From Terriglobia bacterium (GTDB lineage: Bacteria; Acidobacteriota; Terriglobia; Bryobacterales; Bryobacteraceae), in the NCBI GenBank assembly GCA_021324185.1, contig JAJPJN010000038.1, forward strand, positions 1-62,564: a stretch of 62,564 bases of DNA. The letters run 5' to 3'. Below, one piece after another: positions 9,424 through 18,800 of the stretch. Every line of letters starts with the position of its first letter. Within the stretch, counting starts at the first letter, position 1. The notes under the pieces were generated by a model. That model saw nothing but the letters and a program-made list of their open reading frames with translations, ran no database searches and was not told where the DNA came from. Both the position numbers and the translations under genes were made by a program.

Positions 9424-10335
9424 ATGCCAGCAAACGTGATTGCGCCACCTGCGCGCCGGGACAGTCCATTCAAAATCGGCCTGGTGCAGATGGCCTGTTC
9501 TACTAATCCCGAGGCGAACTTAACGAAGGCCATCTCAGGTATTCGAGAGGCGGCTCGTAATGGCGCAGAGATTGTCTGTCTGCAAGAGCTTTTTCGCAGT
9601 CAATATTTCTGCCGGGAAGAAAATGCGGAGCTGTTCAATTTAGCCGAACCGATTCCCGGTCCATCCACGGAGACCCTGAGTTCTCTGGCGCGCGAGTTGC
9701 AAGTATCCATTGTGGCCTCGCTATTCGAACAGCGCGCTCCGGGCTTGTATCACAACACGGCAGCGGTTTTGGATGCCGATGGATCGCTGGTCGGGCTTTA
9801 TCGCAAAATGCATATCCCCGATGATCCGCTCTATTTCGAAAAGTTTTACTTCACTCCAGGCGATCTCGGCTTTCGAAATTTCGAGACCAGATATTCGCGG
9901 ATCGGCGTACTCGTTTGCTGGGATCAGTGGTACCCGGAATGCGCGCGCATTACCAGCCTGCAGGGCGCGAATGTGTTGTTTTACCCGACCGCCATCGGGT
10001 GGCATCCTTCAGAAAAAGCACAGTATGGCGAAGCGCAACTCGATGCCTGGCGCACGATTCAGCGCGCGCATGCCATCGCCAATGGCGTTTTCGTTGCGGC
10101 GGTAAATCGAACCGGCTTTGAAGGTCCTGCTGATAACGGTCTGGAGTTCTGGGGCAGCTCGTTTCTAGCTGATCCATTTGGCCGCGTGATTGCGCAAGCC
10201 CCGGTGGATCAGGAGCAGGTACTCGTTGCCGAATGCGATCCCAAACAGATGGATGAGGTCCGCCGAAACTGGCCGTTTCTGCGCGACCGGCGCATCGACG
10301 CTTACGCTCCCATCACCCAGCGCTGGCTCGCATAG
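9424..10335 (+). CDS. aguB: N-carbamoylputrescine amidase
   Basis: This 303-aa nitrilase-superfamily enzyme hydrolyses N-carbamoylputrescine to putrescine, CO2 and ammonia. The catalytic triad is visible: Glu in LQELFRS near residue 58, Lys in YRKMHIPDDP near residue 127, and Cys in VLVCWDQWYPE near residue 163. The WYPECAR sequence after the cysteine and the GPADNGLEFWGSSF block fit the AguB branch rather than general nitrilases. Agmatine deiminase follows after 3 bp, which makes the assignment firm: the pair turns agmatine into putrescine. The ATG at 9424 gives a 16-residue hydrophilic leader before FKIGLVQM. Confidence 0.93.
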   Translation: MPANVIAPPARRDSPFKIGLVQMACSTNPEANLTKAISGIREAARNGAEIVCLQELFRSQYFCREENAELFNLAEPIPGPSTETLSSLARELQVSIVASLFEQRAPGLYHNTAAVLDADGSLVGLYRKMHIPDDPLYFEKFYFTPGDLGFRNFETRYSRIGVLVCWDQWYPECARITSLQGANVLFYPTAIGWHPSEKAQYGEAQLDAWRTIQRAHAIANGVFVAAVNRTGFEGPADNGLEFWGSSFLADPFGRVIAQAPVDQEQVLVAECDPKQMDEVRRNWPFLRDRRIDAYAPITQRWLA

Positions 10336-10338
10336 CGA

Positions 10339-11400
10339 ATGCAGCAAAGTCCCATCACGCCCGCCGCGCTGGGCTTTCGTATGCCGGCCGAATGGGAGCC
10401 GCACGAGGCCACATGGCTCGCGTGGCCGCATGAAATTACCGACTGGCCAGGAAAATTTGCGCCGATTCCGTGGGTGTACGGCGAAATTGTCCGGCATCTG
10501 TCGCGTTCCGAAAAGGTTCGCATTCTGGTGCAGGATCGAGAGGTAGAGCAGAAGGCGCGGCGAGTGCTGAATAAGTGCGGCGCTCAATTGGAGGCCATCG
10601 AATTTTGGCAAGTCCCAACCGATCGAAGCTGGACCCGCGATTTTTGTCCTATCTTTATTCGCGCTGAAAATGGCGAACGCGGCATTCTGAATTGGCGGTT
10701 TAACGGCTGGGCGAAATATGCCGACTTCCTCCGCGACGATGCCGTCACAGATGTCCTGACTCCAAAGTTGGGAATGCGGAGTTGGAACCCTATGTGGCGC
10801 GGGCAGCGCGTCGTGCTCGAAGGCGGCAGCATCGACGTGAACGGCGCCGGAACCATTCTCACCACGGAAGAGTGCCTGTTAAGCCCGATCCAGGCGCGGA
10901 ATCCTGAGTTAACCCGCGAGGATATGGAAACGGTGTTTACAGAGTTTTTGGGAGCGCGCCATACGCTTTGGCTGCATCATGGAATCGCCGGAGATGATAC
11001 GCACGGGCACATCGATGATCTCGCGCGGTTCACGGATGAGCGCACCATCGTGATTGCGGCAGAATCCGATCCCTCGGAAATAAATTACGAGCCTTTGCGG
11101 GAGAACCTGGCTCTTCTAAAACAAATGTGCGACCAGGATGGACAGCGCTTGAGAATTGAAACCATTCCGATGCCGCGCCCCGTATTTTTCAGTGGCCAGC
11201 GCCTTCCTGCGAGTTACGCAAATTTCTATATCGCGAATCGCATTGTCCTTGTGCCAACGTTCAACGACGTGGCCGACCGGATCGCGTTGAATAAAATAGC
11301 CGAGTTATTTCCCGATCGGGAAGTGATAGGAATCGCATCTACAGACCTTGTGCTGGGTCTCGGCACGCTGCATTGCATGACGCAACAGCAACCCGCCTGA
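10339..11400 (+). CDS. aguA: agmatine deiminase
   Basis: This 353-aa peptidyl-arginine-deiminase-fold enzyme converts agmatine to N-carbamoylputrescine and ammonia. The N-terminal block RMPAEWEPHEATWLAWPH is diagnostic. The catalytic cysteine sits in TLHCMTQQQP at the extreme C-terminus, and GDDTHGHIDDLARF near residue 220 carries the catalytic His/Asp. It begins 3 bp after aguB, so translation is probably coupled. No arginine decarboxylase (agmatine supply) was found in the window. A glycosyltransferase gene starts 6 bp further on, likely on the same transcript though functionally unrelated. Confidence 0.95.
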   Translation: MQQSPITPAALGFRMPAEWEPHEATWLAWPHEITDWPGKFAPIPWVYGEIVRHLSRSEKVRILVQDREVEQKARRVLNKCGAQLEAIEFWQVPTDRSWTRDFCPIFIRAENGERGILNWRFNGWAKYADFLRDDAVTDVLTPKLGMRSWNPMWRGQRVVLEGGSIDVNGAGTILTTEECLLSPIQARNPELTREDMETVFTEFLGARHTLWLHHGIAGDDTHGHIDDLARFTDERTIVIAAESDPSEINYEPLRENLALLKQMCDQDGQRLRIETIPMPRPVFFSGQRLPASYANFYIANRIVLVPTFNDVADRIALNKIAELFPDREVIGIASTDLVLGLGTLHCMTQQQPA

Positions 11401-11406
11401 GCATTC

Positions 11407-12561
11407 ATGCTGATCGCTCTTGCATGTGTTCCCCTTGCAATCTGGCTGTATCTGGTCTTCTTTCATTGGCGCTTCTGGCGGGTAGCGCGGCACCTCCCGC
11501 CGGTGCAGCCTGTTAAACCGAGCCAAAGCACAGTGGTCGCGGTCATTCCCGCGCGTAACGAAGCCGCAGCCATCGAGCGGGCGGTCAGATCTCTTTTGCG
11601 GCAGGACTTTCCCGGTCTTTTGCGTGTCATCGTTGTCGACGATCACAGCGAAGATAATACGGCCGAACTGGCACAGCGCTCGGGATCGCGTGTCACAGTT
11701 CTTCCGAGCGCGACACTCGAGCCGGGCTGGACCGGAAAGATGTGGGCCGTAGCGCAAGGAGTTGCCGAAGCCGGCCGCTTGAAACCGGATTATCTATTGC
11801 TGACGGATGCCGATATAGAACATGGCCCCAGCGCCCTCGCAGACCTCGTACGCATTGCCGAATCCGGCAGCTATGACCTGGTTTCGTACATGGTCCGGCT
11901 ATCGTCTGAAACCATCGCGGAAAAGCTGCTGATTCCCGCATTCGTCTTTTTTTTCTTCCTGCTATATCCGCCGGCTGCCATTCGTTCGCGGCGCTCGAAA
12001 ATGGCTGGCGCGGCCGGAGGCTGCATGCTGATTCATACCGCGGCTTTGGAAGCAGCCGGAGGCATTGCGCAGATCCGGTCAGAAGTGATTGACGACTGCG
12101 CGCTCGCACGCGCGGTGAAATCGAGCGGCGGGCGCGTGTGGCTCGGGTTGACCACGCAAACGCGCAGCCTCCGGCGTTACACCTCATTCGGCGAAATCGA
12201 ACGGATGATCGCGCGCACCGCATTCAATCAACTGCGCCATTCCTGGCTGCTGCTGGCGGCCACCTGCGTAGGACTCGCGATTACTTACCTGATGCCGCTG
12301 GGACTCCTTTTCAGCGGCAATATCGTTCCGGCGCTGCTTGGCCTCGCGGCATGGGTGCTGATGAGCGCCGCGTATTACCGAATGATTCGATTCTACGGGC
12401 GTTCCGTCCTCTGGTGCATCACACTTCCGTCTGCCGCGGTCTTCTATCTGGCAGCCACGGTTCATTCGGCGATTCAGTACGCAAGCGGCCGCGGGGGGCA
12501 GTGGAAAGGCCGTAGTCAAGACCTTCGCGCCACCAAAGCAAAAGCAGGCCCATCCGGATGA
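11407..12561 (+). CDS. hpnB: HpnB-type membrane glycosyltransferase (GT2)
   Basis: The 384-aa protein has an N-terminal membrane segment (residues 1-20), then a GT-A domain. VAVIPARNEA lies near residue 44 and VIVVDDHSEDNT near residue 77. The metal-binding DAD lies in LTDADIEHGP. Three or four transmembrane segments fill the C-terminal third. The layout, with WTGKMWAVAQG after the nucleotide-binding part, matches the hopanoid-associated HpnB family, whose exact substrate is not settled. No squalene/hopene cyclase or other hpn gene lies nearby, so it is an orphan copy and the symbol rests on similarity only. It begins 6 bp after aguA. Its last 46 bp overlap the convergent methyltransferase gene. 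Confidence 0.72.
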   Translation: MLIALACVPLAIWLYLVFFHWRFWRVARHLPPVQPVKPSQSTVVAVIPARNEAAAIERAVRSLLRQDFPGLLRVIVVDDHSEDNTAELAQRSGSRVTVLPSATLEPGWTGKMWAVAQGVAEAGRLKPDYLLLTDADIEHGPSALADLVRIAESGSYDLVSYMVRLSSETIAEKLLIPAFVFFFFLLYPPAAIRSRRSKMAGAAGGCMLIHTAALEAAGGIAQIRSEVIDDCALARAVKSSGGRVWLGLTTQTRSLRRYTSFGEIERMIARTAFNQLRHSWLLLAATCVGLAITYLMPLGLLFSGNIVPALLGLAAWVLMSAAYYRMIRFYGRSVLWCITLPSAAVFYLAATVHSAIQYASGRGGQWKGRSQDLRATKAKAGPSG

Positions 12562-13364
12562 TTGGGTTCATTAAAATTCGTTACAACCGAATTGAAGCCA
12601 AAATACCGTAGGCAATCCAGAATCGCCTGGCGTTCCATCCAGAATGCGTGCGGATTGGGACCGCCGCAGAAGCGCTTCAGCCCAAAGCTGCCCCAATACT
12701 CATAGCGGAAGACGGTGTGGCGAAAGCCCTCATGCTCGCTGGCCACTCGGCGCGTCAGTTTCTTGCGAATGTCCGGCTTGCTCGCAAGTGCCGCCTCATC
12801 GTAGTAGTGCGTCCAAATGAATACGCAATCCGTTACCCGGCTGATCAGATGAATCAGTTCCACCGGATTTGCCATGTGATACAGAACGCCGGAAGCGACC
12901 ACAAGATCTACTTTGGGCGGATCGCTACGCAGATATTCGACGAAATCGCCGCATAGAAAATGAGCGCGGTGCAAACCCAGCACTTCCTTCAGCACCAGAC
13001 ACTTCAGGTACGCACGCGGATTCCCCTCAATGGATGTAATCGGCGCGCAACCTGCCTGCTCCAGCATGTATGTGTGTGCGCCTTCGAGCGGCCCCAGTTC
13101 CAGCACGCTCTTGCCTCCCAGTTCGCCGATTTCCTGGAATGCCCAGGCCAGCCGCGGATCTGCATACAAATCGACTGAACCGGCGCGCAGCTCGTGGTAT
13201 TTTCCAGGCAAACTTGTATACCACTCGCCATCGAAAATATCGAGAGCATTCTGCGGCGAGGGCGCGGAACTAAAGTACTCGCTGCGCAACGTGGATTCGC
13301 GCCGAAGCCGCCGCAGCATGGGAGCAAAAACGCGCCGGCCTAATCTGCCCGCGAAGTCGCGCAT
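12516..13364 (-). CDS. class I SAM-dependent methyltransferase
   Basis: The product is about 282 aa. The SAM-binding glycine motif is VLELGPLEGAHT near residue 84, followed by the acidic SIEGNPRAY (motif II). LVVASGVLYHMANP near residue 150 is typical of Methyltransf_23/CmoB-like enzymes, and FIWTHYYDE follows. The N-terminal 50 residues are basic. The substrate is unknown. The frame is open to 13475 inside the upstream peptidase gene; the ATG at 13364 lies 11 bp after that gene's stop and is preferred. Its 3' end overlaps the convergent hpnB-like gene by 46 bp, so both C-termini are encoded by the same DNA. Confidence 0.78.
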   Translation of the reverse strand: MRDFAGRLGRRVFAPMLRRLRRESTLRSEYFSSAPSPQNALDIFDGEWYTSLPGKYHELRAGSVDLYADPRLAWAFQEIGELGGKSVLELGPLEGAHTYMLEQAGCAPITSIEGNPRAYLKCLVLKEVLGLHRAHFLCGDFVEYLRSDPPKVDLVVASGVLYHMANPVELIHLISRVTDCVFIWTHYYDEAALASKPDIRKKLTRRVASEHEGFRHTVFRYEYWGSFGLKRFCGGPNPHAFWMERQAILDCLRYFGFNSVVTNFNEPNHPDGPAFALVARRS

Positions 13365-13375
13365 CCGTCCGCCCG

Positions 13376-15154
13376 CTATCGGAACTGCATCCCGCGTAAG
13401 ATTCCATCCGCCGGAGCGTTTCCCTTCGATGCGGCGTACTCGATGGTGACACTTCGACCGTCCTCGGCGCCGCAAACAAATTCAGGAGCGCCGCCGCGAA
13501 TGAGAACCTGTGCCGGATCGGGCAGCGCAACCTCTACTGCAGTAGAGGCGTTCTCTACTCGAAAGCCGCTGATCTTACCAGCGCTGCATTCTACTTTTCG
13601 GATTCTTCCTTCGACGCGCCGGACATCATCGCCGGGCTCGATAAATGGATTCCAATCGCCGCTTCCGTGCGGCTTTCGCGCCGTGACTACCTGCAGATTT
13701 CCGTGCGCGTCGCGTGCAAGTTGGACGGTCAAATCGGTGGCGGCCATGTAAGCCAGGGTCGAAGCCGAGCTTCGCTCCGCTGCCGTTGTGGCATAACGCA
13801 TTGCATTCGCTGCCGCCGCTTTTGCCGCATCGCGATCATCTGCTTCCGTTAATGCCGATGACATCGCAGTCCAATACGCGTAGGCTCGTCCGGCGGGTAC
13901 CGAATGGATCGTTTTTAACTGCTCTATAGCTGCGGCGTAATTCCCAGCGTTACTTTGGAGCAGTCCCAGTTTGTACCGCGCATCGTCGAAATGAGGGGCC
14001 AATAGAATCGCTTGCTCCAGGGAAGCGCGGACGTCTTCCACGGGCAGGCCGGCATCTTCCGCGAGATCCGCGAACCGGTAGCACAGGCTCGCATCCTTGA
14101 TGCCGGATTGCATCGCGCGCTGCCATTCTTCGAGCGCCGTACGTCCGTTCCCATTCCGAAGCGCGATGATTGCCAGCGCCGCATGCGCAGTAGCATCGTT
14201 CGGCCTCTCTTGCGCGAGCTGCCGGTACGCAATTTCCGCTGGCTTCAATCGATCGGATGCGAGCAGCAGATCAGCCAGAACGGCGTGCGAGTCGAAGTCA
14301 CTCAACGAGGAAATCGCAGCCGGTTCATCAGCAGCCGGAACGCCCGGCAGCGCGAAGCGCACTCCCGGCGTCAGCGTCCAGGCACGGAGGTCTGCCATAA
14401 CGCTGCTCAGCGGCTTGCCATAGATGCGGGAGATCGCCTCTGCCTCCGACTCGGCCGGCGCACGCTCGCCAAGGAACTGCGTCAGATGATCTCGATATTT
14501 GGGCGAGAAGATGAACATGTCTGTCAGTGCCCAGCTTTGGGCGTAGAACATGTCCGTCTGTTTCGCATCACCTCGGATGGGCGAATTGGCTGAAAGTAAT
14601 TCTGACAGTGGAATCCAGGCGCCTTGCCGTAGCGCGAGCGAGCGCGCCGGCAGATCGCCCCCAATGAAGCTTTCACGTTCGCCGATGCGAACCGTTGAAA
14701 AAAATTCTGCAATGCCTTCAGCCAGCCAGGGCCGAAGCTGTACTCCCATCGAGTGCACAACGAGATGCGCGTATTCATGCGCAGCAATCCCAAATTCTTG
14801 CGAACCTAAGGCCGGAAAGACGAGATAATCACGCGCTGGTGCGCTCAGAAAATAGGCATCAGCAGTTGGATGTGGCCGGTAAGCAGCGTATTCTTGGCGC
14901 GACTTGAACGCGATGACGCGTACGCGGCCATGCCTTTCGAGATCTGCGCCGGCCGTTGCAACACCAGCCCGCACAAAGAACGCACGCACGCGCTCCAGCC
15001 ATAGCAGCGTGGATTGCGCGTTGTGTTCGCCCGCCTGCGAATAAACCTCGAAGTGCGCGCTGCGAGCCAGCGTCCACTCCGAACAGGGCGCACTGCCGGC
15101 AACCGGTAAACAGGCTGCAAGCAGCAGCGCGGCAGCAGCAAGCTTCACGACCAA
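13376..15154 (-). CDS. secreted MA-type zinc peptidase with TPR repeats
   Basis: The 592-aa protein has a signal peptide over residues 1-22 (AAAALLLAACLPVAGSA; an LAAC sequence could also be a lipobox). A zinc-peptidase motif, HEYAH, lies near residue 125 and AEGIAEFFS about 20 residues later, as in peptidase MA-like (DUF1570-type) gluzincins. Residues about 290-430 form TPR-like helical repeats (PNDATAHAALAIIALRNG; APHFDDARYKLGLLQSNAG). The C-terminal domain, from about residue 480, is beta-rich. It is probably an envelope protease or peptide-binding protein. Start choice is uncertain: TTG at 15154 or the in-frame GTG at 15148. It is divergent from doxX and 11 bp ahead of the methyltransferase gene. 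Confidence 0.75.
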   Translation of the reverse strand: MVVKLAAAALLLAACLPVAGSAPCSEWTLARSAHFEVYSQAGEHNAQSTLLWLERVRAFFVRAGVATAGADLERHGRVRVIAFKSRQEYAAYRPHPTADAYFLSAPARDYLVFPALGSQEFGIAAHEYAHLVVHSMGVQLRPWLAEGIAEFFSTVRIGERESFIGGDLPARSLALRQGAWIPLSELLSANSPIRGDAKQTDMFYAQSWALTDMFIFSPKYRDHLTQFLGERAPAESEAEAISRIYGKPLSSVMADLRAWTLTPGVRFALPGVPAADEPAAISSLSDFDSHAVLADLLLASDRLKPAEIAYRQLAQERPNDATAHAALAIIALRNGNGRTALEEWQRAMQSGIKDASLCYRFADLAEDAGLPVEDVRASLEQAILLAPHFDDARYKLGLLQSNAGNYAAAIEQLKTIHSVPAGRAYAYWTAMSSALTEADDRDAAKAAAANAMRYATTAAERSSASTLAYMAATDLTVQLARDAHGNLQVVTARKPHGSGDWNPFIEPGDDVRRVEGRIRKVECSAGKISGFRVENASTAVEVALPDPAQVLIRGGAPEFVCGAEDGRSVTIEYAASKGNAPADGILRGMQFR

Positions 15155-15203
15155 ACAATAACAGCATGATAATGACGCTAAGGATGTGATAATGCATGTC
15201 TGA

Positions 15204-15602
15204 ATGAACGCGGCTCTCCTTCTCGTCCGGATCGCGATTGGCCTCGTGTTTCTCTATCACGGGAGCGCGATTCTGTTCGGCGCATTTGGCGGCCCGGGTC
15301 CGGCGGGATTCGCTGCCGGATTACATATGCCAGTTGCGATCGGATATCTGGTCGGCATCGGACAGTTCTTCGGCGGGCTGGGGATTTTGCTGGGCCTGTT
15401 TACGCGTCTTTCGGCCGCGTGCATCGCGCTGATCATGGCGGGCGCCATTATTCTGGTTCACATTCCGCACGGATTCAATGTCAGCCATGGTGGCGTCGAG
15501 TACGCTTTCACGGAACTGCTGGTGGCTCTCGCTCTGGTGTTTACCGGACCCGGGGAATTTTCCCTCGCCGCGAAAGCTCCCCCGGCAATTCGTAGCCTTT
15601 AG
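15204..15602 (+). CDS. DoxX-family membrane protein
   Basis: The 132-aa protein has four hydrophobic segments, the DoxX hallmark. ARIAIGLVFLYHG-type residues open the first segment, and GYLVGIGQFFGGLGILLGL lies near residue 50. YAFTELLVALALVFTGPG is close to the C-terminus. DoxX/DoxD-like proteins are small quinone-associated or redox-stress membrane proteins; individual functions are mostly unproven. The ATG at 15204 is 49 bp from the divergent peptidase start. It stands alone on this strand. Confidence 0.85.
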   Translation: MNAALLLVRIAIGLVFLYHGSAILFGAFGGPGPAGFAAGLHMPVAIGYLVGIGQFFGGLGILLGLFTRLSAACIALIMAGAIILVHIPHGFNVSHGGVEYAFTELLVALALVFTGPGEFSLAAKAPPAIRSL

Positions 15603-15830
15603 GGAAAAGCGAGCGATCGCTTGTCTGCTGGAGCACGGGCCTGAATATGAGTTTTGGAACAATCGCGCTCCGCGAACTCTAAGATCACATAATTCGCCGC
15701 CTTGCTAGCTTTGCAAGCAGTTGGAAACACAGGTACTTCCGGTACGGTCTAAATGTGGTAACGCAAGTGCTTAAACAGGGTTATCTCACGTGGGTGAGGC
15801 ACTTTATCTCGCTGTTGGAGGAAATTTTTG
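15603..15830 (+). promoter_or_regulatory. leader/promoter region of Oar receptor 1
   Basis: This 228-bp stretch has no credible gene. It contains two short inverted repeats: CTTGC/GCAAG at about 15703-15719 and CTCAC/GTGAG at 15785-15798. It ends in a clear ribosome binding site, GGAGG at 15817-15821, nine bases before the ATG at 15831. That site settles the start, since the TTG codon at 15828 in the same frame is badly spaced. No confident -35/-10 pair could be assigned. Confidence 0.45.
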
Positions 15831-18800
15831 ATGTTCAAAATTGACAGGTTAGCCTGGCTGCTGCTGGCTGCGTTTTTTGCGGTAGGTCTGGCCGGTGCGC
15901 AGTCTATTACGTCCGGTGATGTTACCGGCGAGGTGAAGGATCCAGCCGGTGCGGCCGTGCCCGGCGCGACAATCACGCTCAAAAACACCGGCACGGGATT
16001 GACGCAAACACAGACGAGCAATAGCCAGGGACAATATCGATTCTCATTGATTCCACCTGGTAACTACACGGTTAGTGCGAACGCGACAGGCTTCGCCCCA
16101 TCTCAGGTGAACAATGTAGTTGTTGTGGCTGGCCAACCGTCTACGGTCAACTTTCAGTTGTTGATCGCTGCTGCGACGACTACGGTGAACGTCAGCGAAG
16201 CCGCCAGCGTGGTTCAGTCGGAGAATGCGGATGTCTCCACGTCATTTAATACCCAGCAGATTCTAACGATGCCGAATCCCGGTGGCGACCTGACTTACGT
16301 CGCGCAGACGGCGCCTGGAGTGGTCATGAACACTCAAGGCGGTTACGGCAATTTTTCGTCTGTTGGGATGCCGGCAACATCGAACCTGTTCACAGTAAAC
16401 GGCGCCAATTTCAACGATCCATATCTAAACCTGAATAACAGCGGCGCTTCAAATCTGATGTTGGGCTTCAATGACATCGCGGAAGCGAATGTGATCGATA
16501 ACGCCTACTCCGCACAGTACGGCCAATATGCGGGCGCGCAAGTCACCTATCAGACCAAATCAGGCACCAACCAATTCCATGGTGATGCGATTTACATGTG
16601 GAACGGGCGCGCGGTGAACGCGAATGATTTCATTGACAACCTCTCAGGAAACGGCAGGCCGTTTTTGAATTTCAATCAATGGGCTACCGGGGTTCAAGGC
16701 CCAATCTGGAAAAACCACACATTTTTCGATGCTGACTACGAAGGGACTCGAGTGGTGCTGCCCACAAGCCCGGTGCTTGTGAAAATTCCGAGCCCGCAAT
16801 TCCAATCGGCCGCCCTTGCCAATCTGGCGACGAACGGCAATTCAGCAGAGATTCCGTTCTATCAGCAGATGTTTAAGATCTTCAACGGTGCTCCGGGCGC
16901 GGCGAGCGCGACACCAGTACCGAACGGCTGCGGCAGTGGAAGTGGCAAGGTGACGCTGCCGGGGAATGCGCCGTGTGCTTTGGAATTTCGCGTCACTCCG
17001 CCAAACACGGAAAAGGAATACCAGTACGCCATTCGTGTCGATCACAACTTCAGCGATCGCGATCATGGCTACATCCGCGTATGGCGCGATAACGGGTTCC
17101 AGCCGACCTACACCGACTACTTCAGCCCGATTTTTAACGCGCAGAGCCTTCAGCCCCAGATGGCGGCGCAGGCCTCGGAAAGTCATACATTCAGTCCGAG
17201 CGCTGTAAACCAGTTCAACGCTTCAGCCTGGTTCTATGCCGCTGCGTTTAATCCTTCAAATCTTTCGGCGGCACTGGCGGCGTTGCCGACGGTCGTCGGA
17301 ATTTCCGGAAGCCCGTTCAGCAGGGTTGGTGGCGAGAATTACGCGTTTCCTCAAGGGCGCCGCGTATTCCAGTATCAAGTCATCGACGACTTTTCGAAGA
17401 CCGCTGGCAGGCATACTTTCCGGCTGGGATTCAGTTGGTTGCACGACAACGTAACTGAGTTGGGACTCAGCGAATATATTTACGGCCGCATCACGTTGGG
17501 CTCGTTATTGCAGTTCTACAACGGCGGCGGCGCTACCACATCGATACAGCAGCGCTTTCCTACAGCAACAGAGGAACCTTTCCTGTTCAACACCTTTGGC
17601 GGATATATTGGCGACGATTGGAAAGTGTCTGATCGCTTGACGGTATCGCTGAACTTACGGCTGGAAAATTATGCCAATCCGGTTTGCGGTCACAACTGCT
17701 TCTCACGTTTAGCGACGCCATTCACGGGCTATCCGGTCAATCCGAATATTCCGTATAACCAGTCCGTCCTTTTCAACCAGCATGACGCATTCCCGAATAC
17801 CCAAACGGTTGTTTATGAACCGCGCCTGGGAATCGCCTGGAAACCCACTTCGAACGGCAATACCGTGATTCGGGCTGGCGGAGGTATATTCGCTGACGAG
17901 TTGCCTGGTGAGCTGGCTCGTGCGGCGGGCATCCAAACACCGAACGTAAATGTGTTCACTATTAAGGGCAATCAGACAACAAGCGGCTTTGGGGCCATTG
18001 CTCCTGGTGTCCCGAACAGCCTCTTTACTGCGGCAGCCCAGGCCAATGCTGTTTTGCGAGCACAGTTCGCCAACGGAGGAACGTTGCAAAGCATCCAGGC
18101 CGCCGTGCCCGGATTTGTCCCACCCAGCCTGAATGGGTTCCCCAGCACATTCAAACAGCCGACATATTACAAGTGGAACTTTGAAGTTCAACAGGGCTTT
18201 GGCTCCAAAATGCTGCTCAGCATGAACTACTCGGGGATGCATGGGAACTTTATCCCGGTTGCCGATAACGGCCTGAACGCCTATTCGCCGACCGGGTTTG
18301 TAGGTTTGCCAACCGCTCCGCCGGATCCACGTTTCGGAACCATTACGCAGTATCTGAGCGCCGGTTACTCCAACTACAACGGCCTGATCGTCAGTCTGCA
18401 GCGCCGCATGTCCTCCGCTCTGACCTGGAATTTGAACTACACCTGGAGCCACGCACAGGATGTTGTTTCGAATGGTGGTCTGGAAGGCGTGAACCTGGGT
18501 GAAGCCGGCAGTATCCTCGCTCCGCAGAATCCGTACAACATCCGGGCAATGTACGCCAGTTCGGACCTGGACGTGCGTCATTACATCAGCTTCGGATTCG
18601 TAGCCACAGACGTGTTCTCGCACGGCATGCATTGGGGACCGGCGTCGCGAATATTTGGGGGATGGACGCTGACAGGCACAGTGTTCTATCGAACCGGTCT
18701 ACCCTACACGGTTGTGGATAGCGGCGCTACTTCGCTGATCAACAACTACGGGGGCACTGTCTTTGCAGGTGTGCTTCCGGTCCAGCAGGTCTACTCTTGC

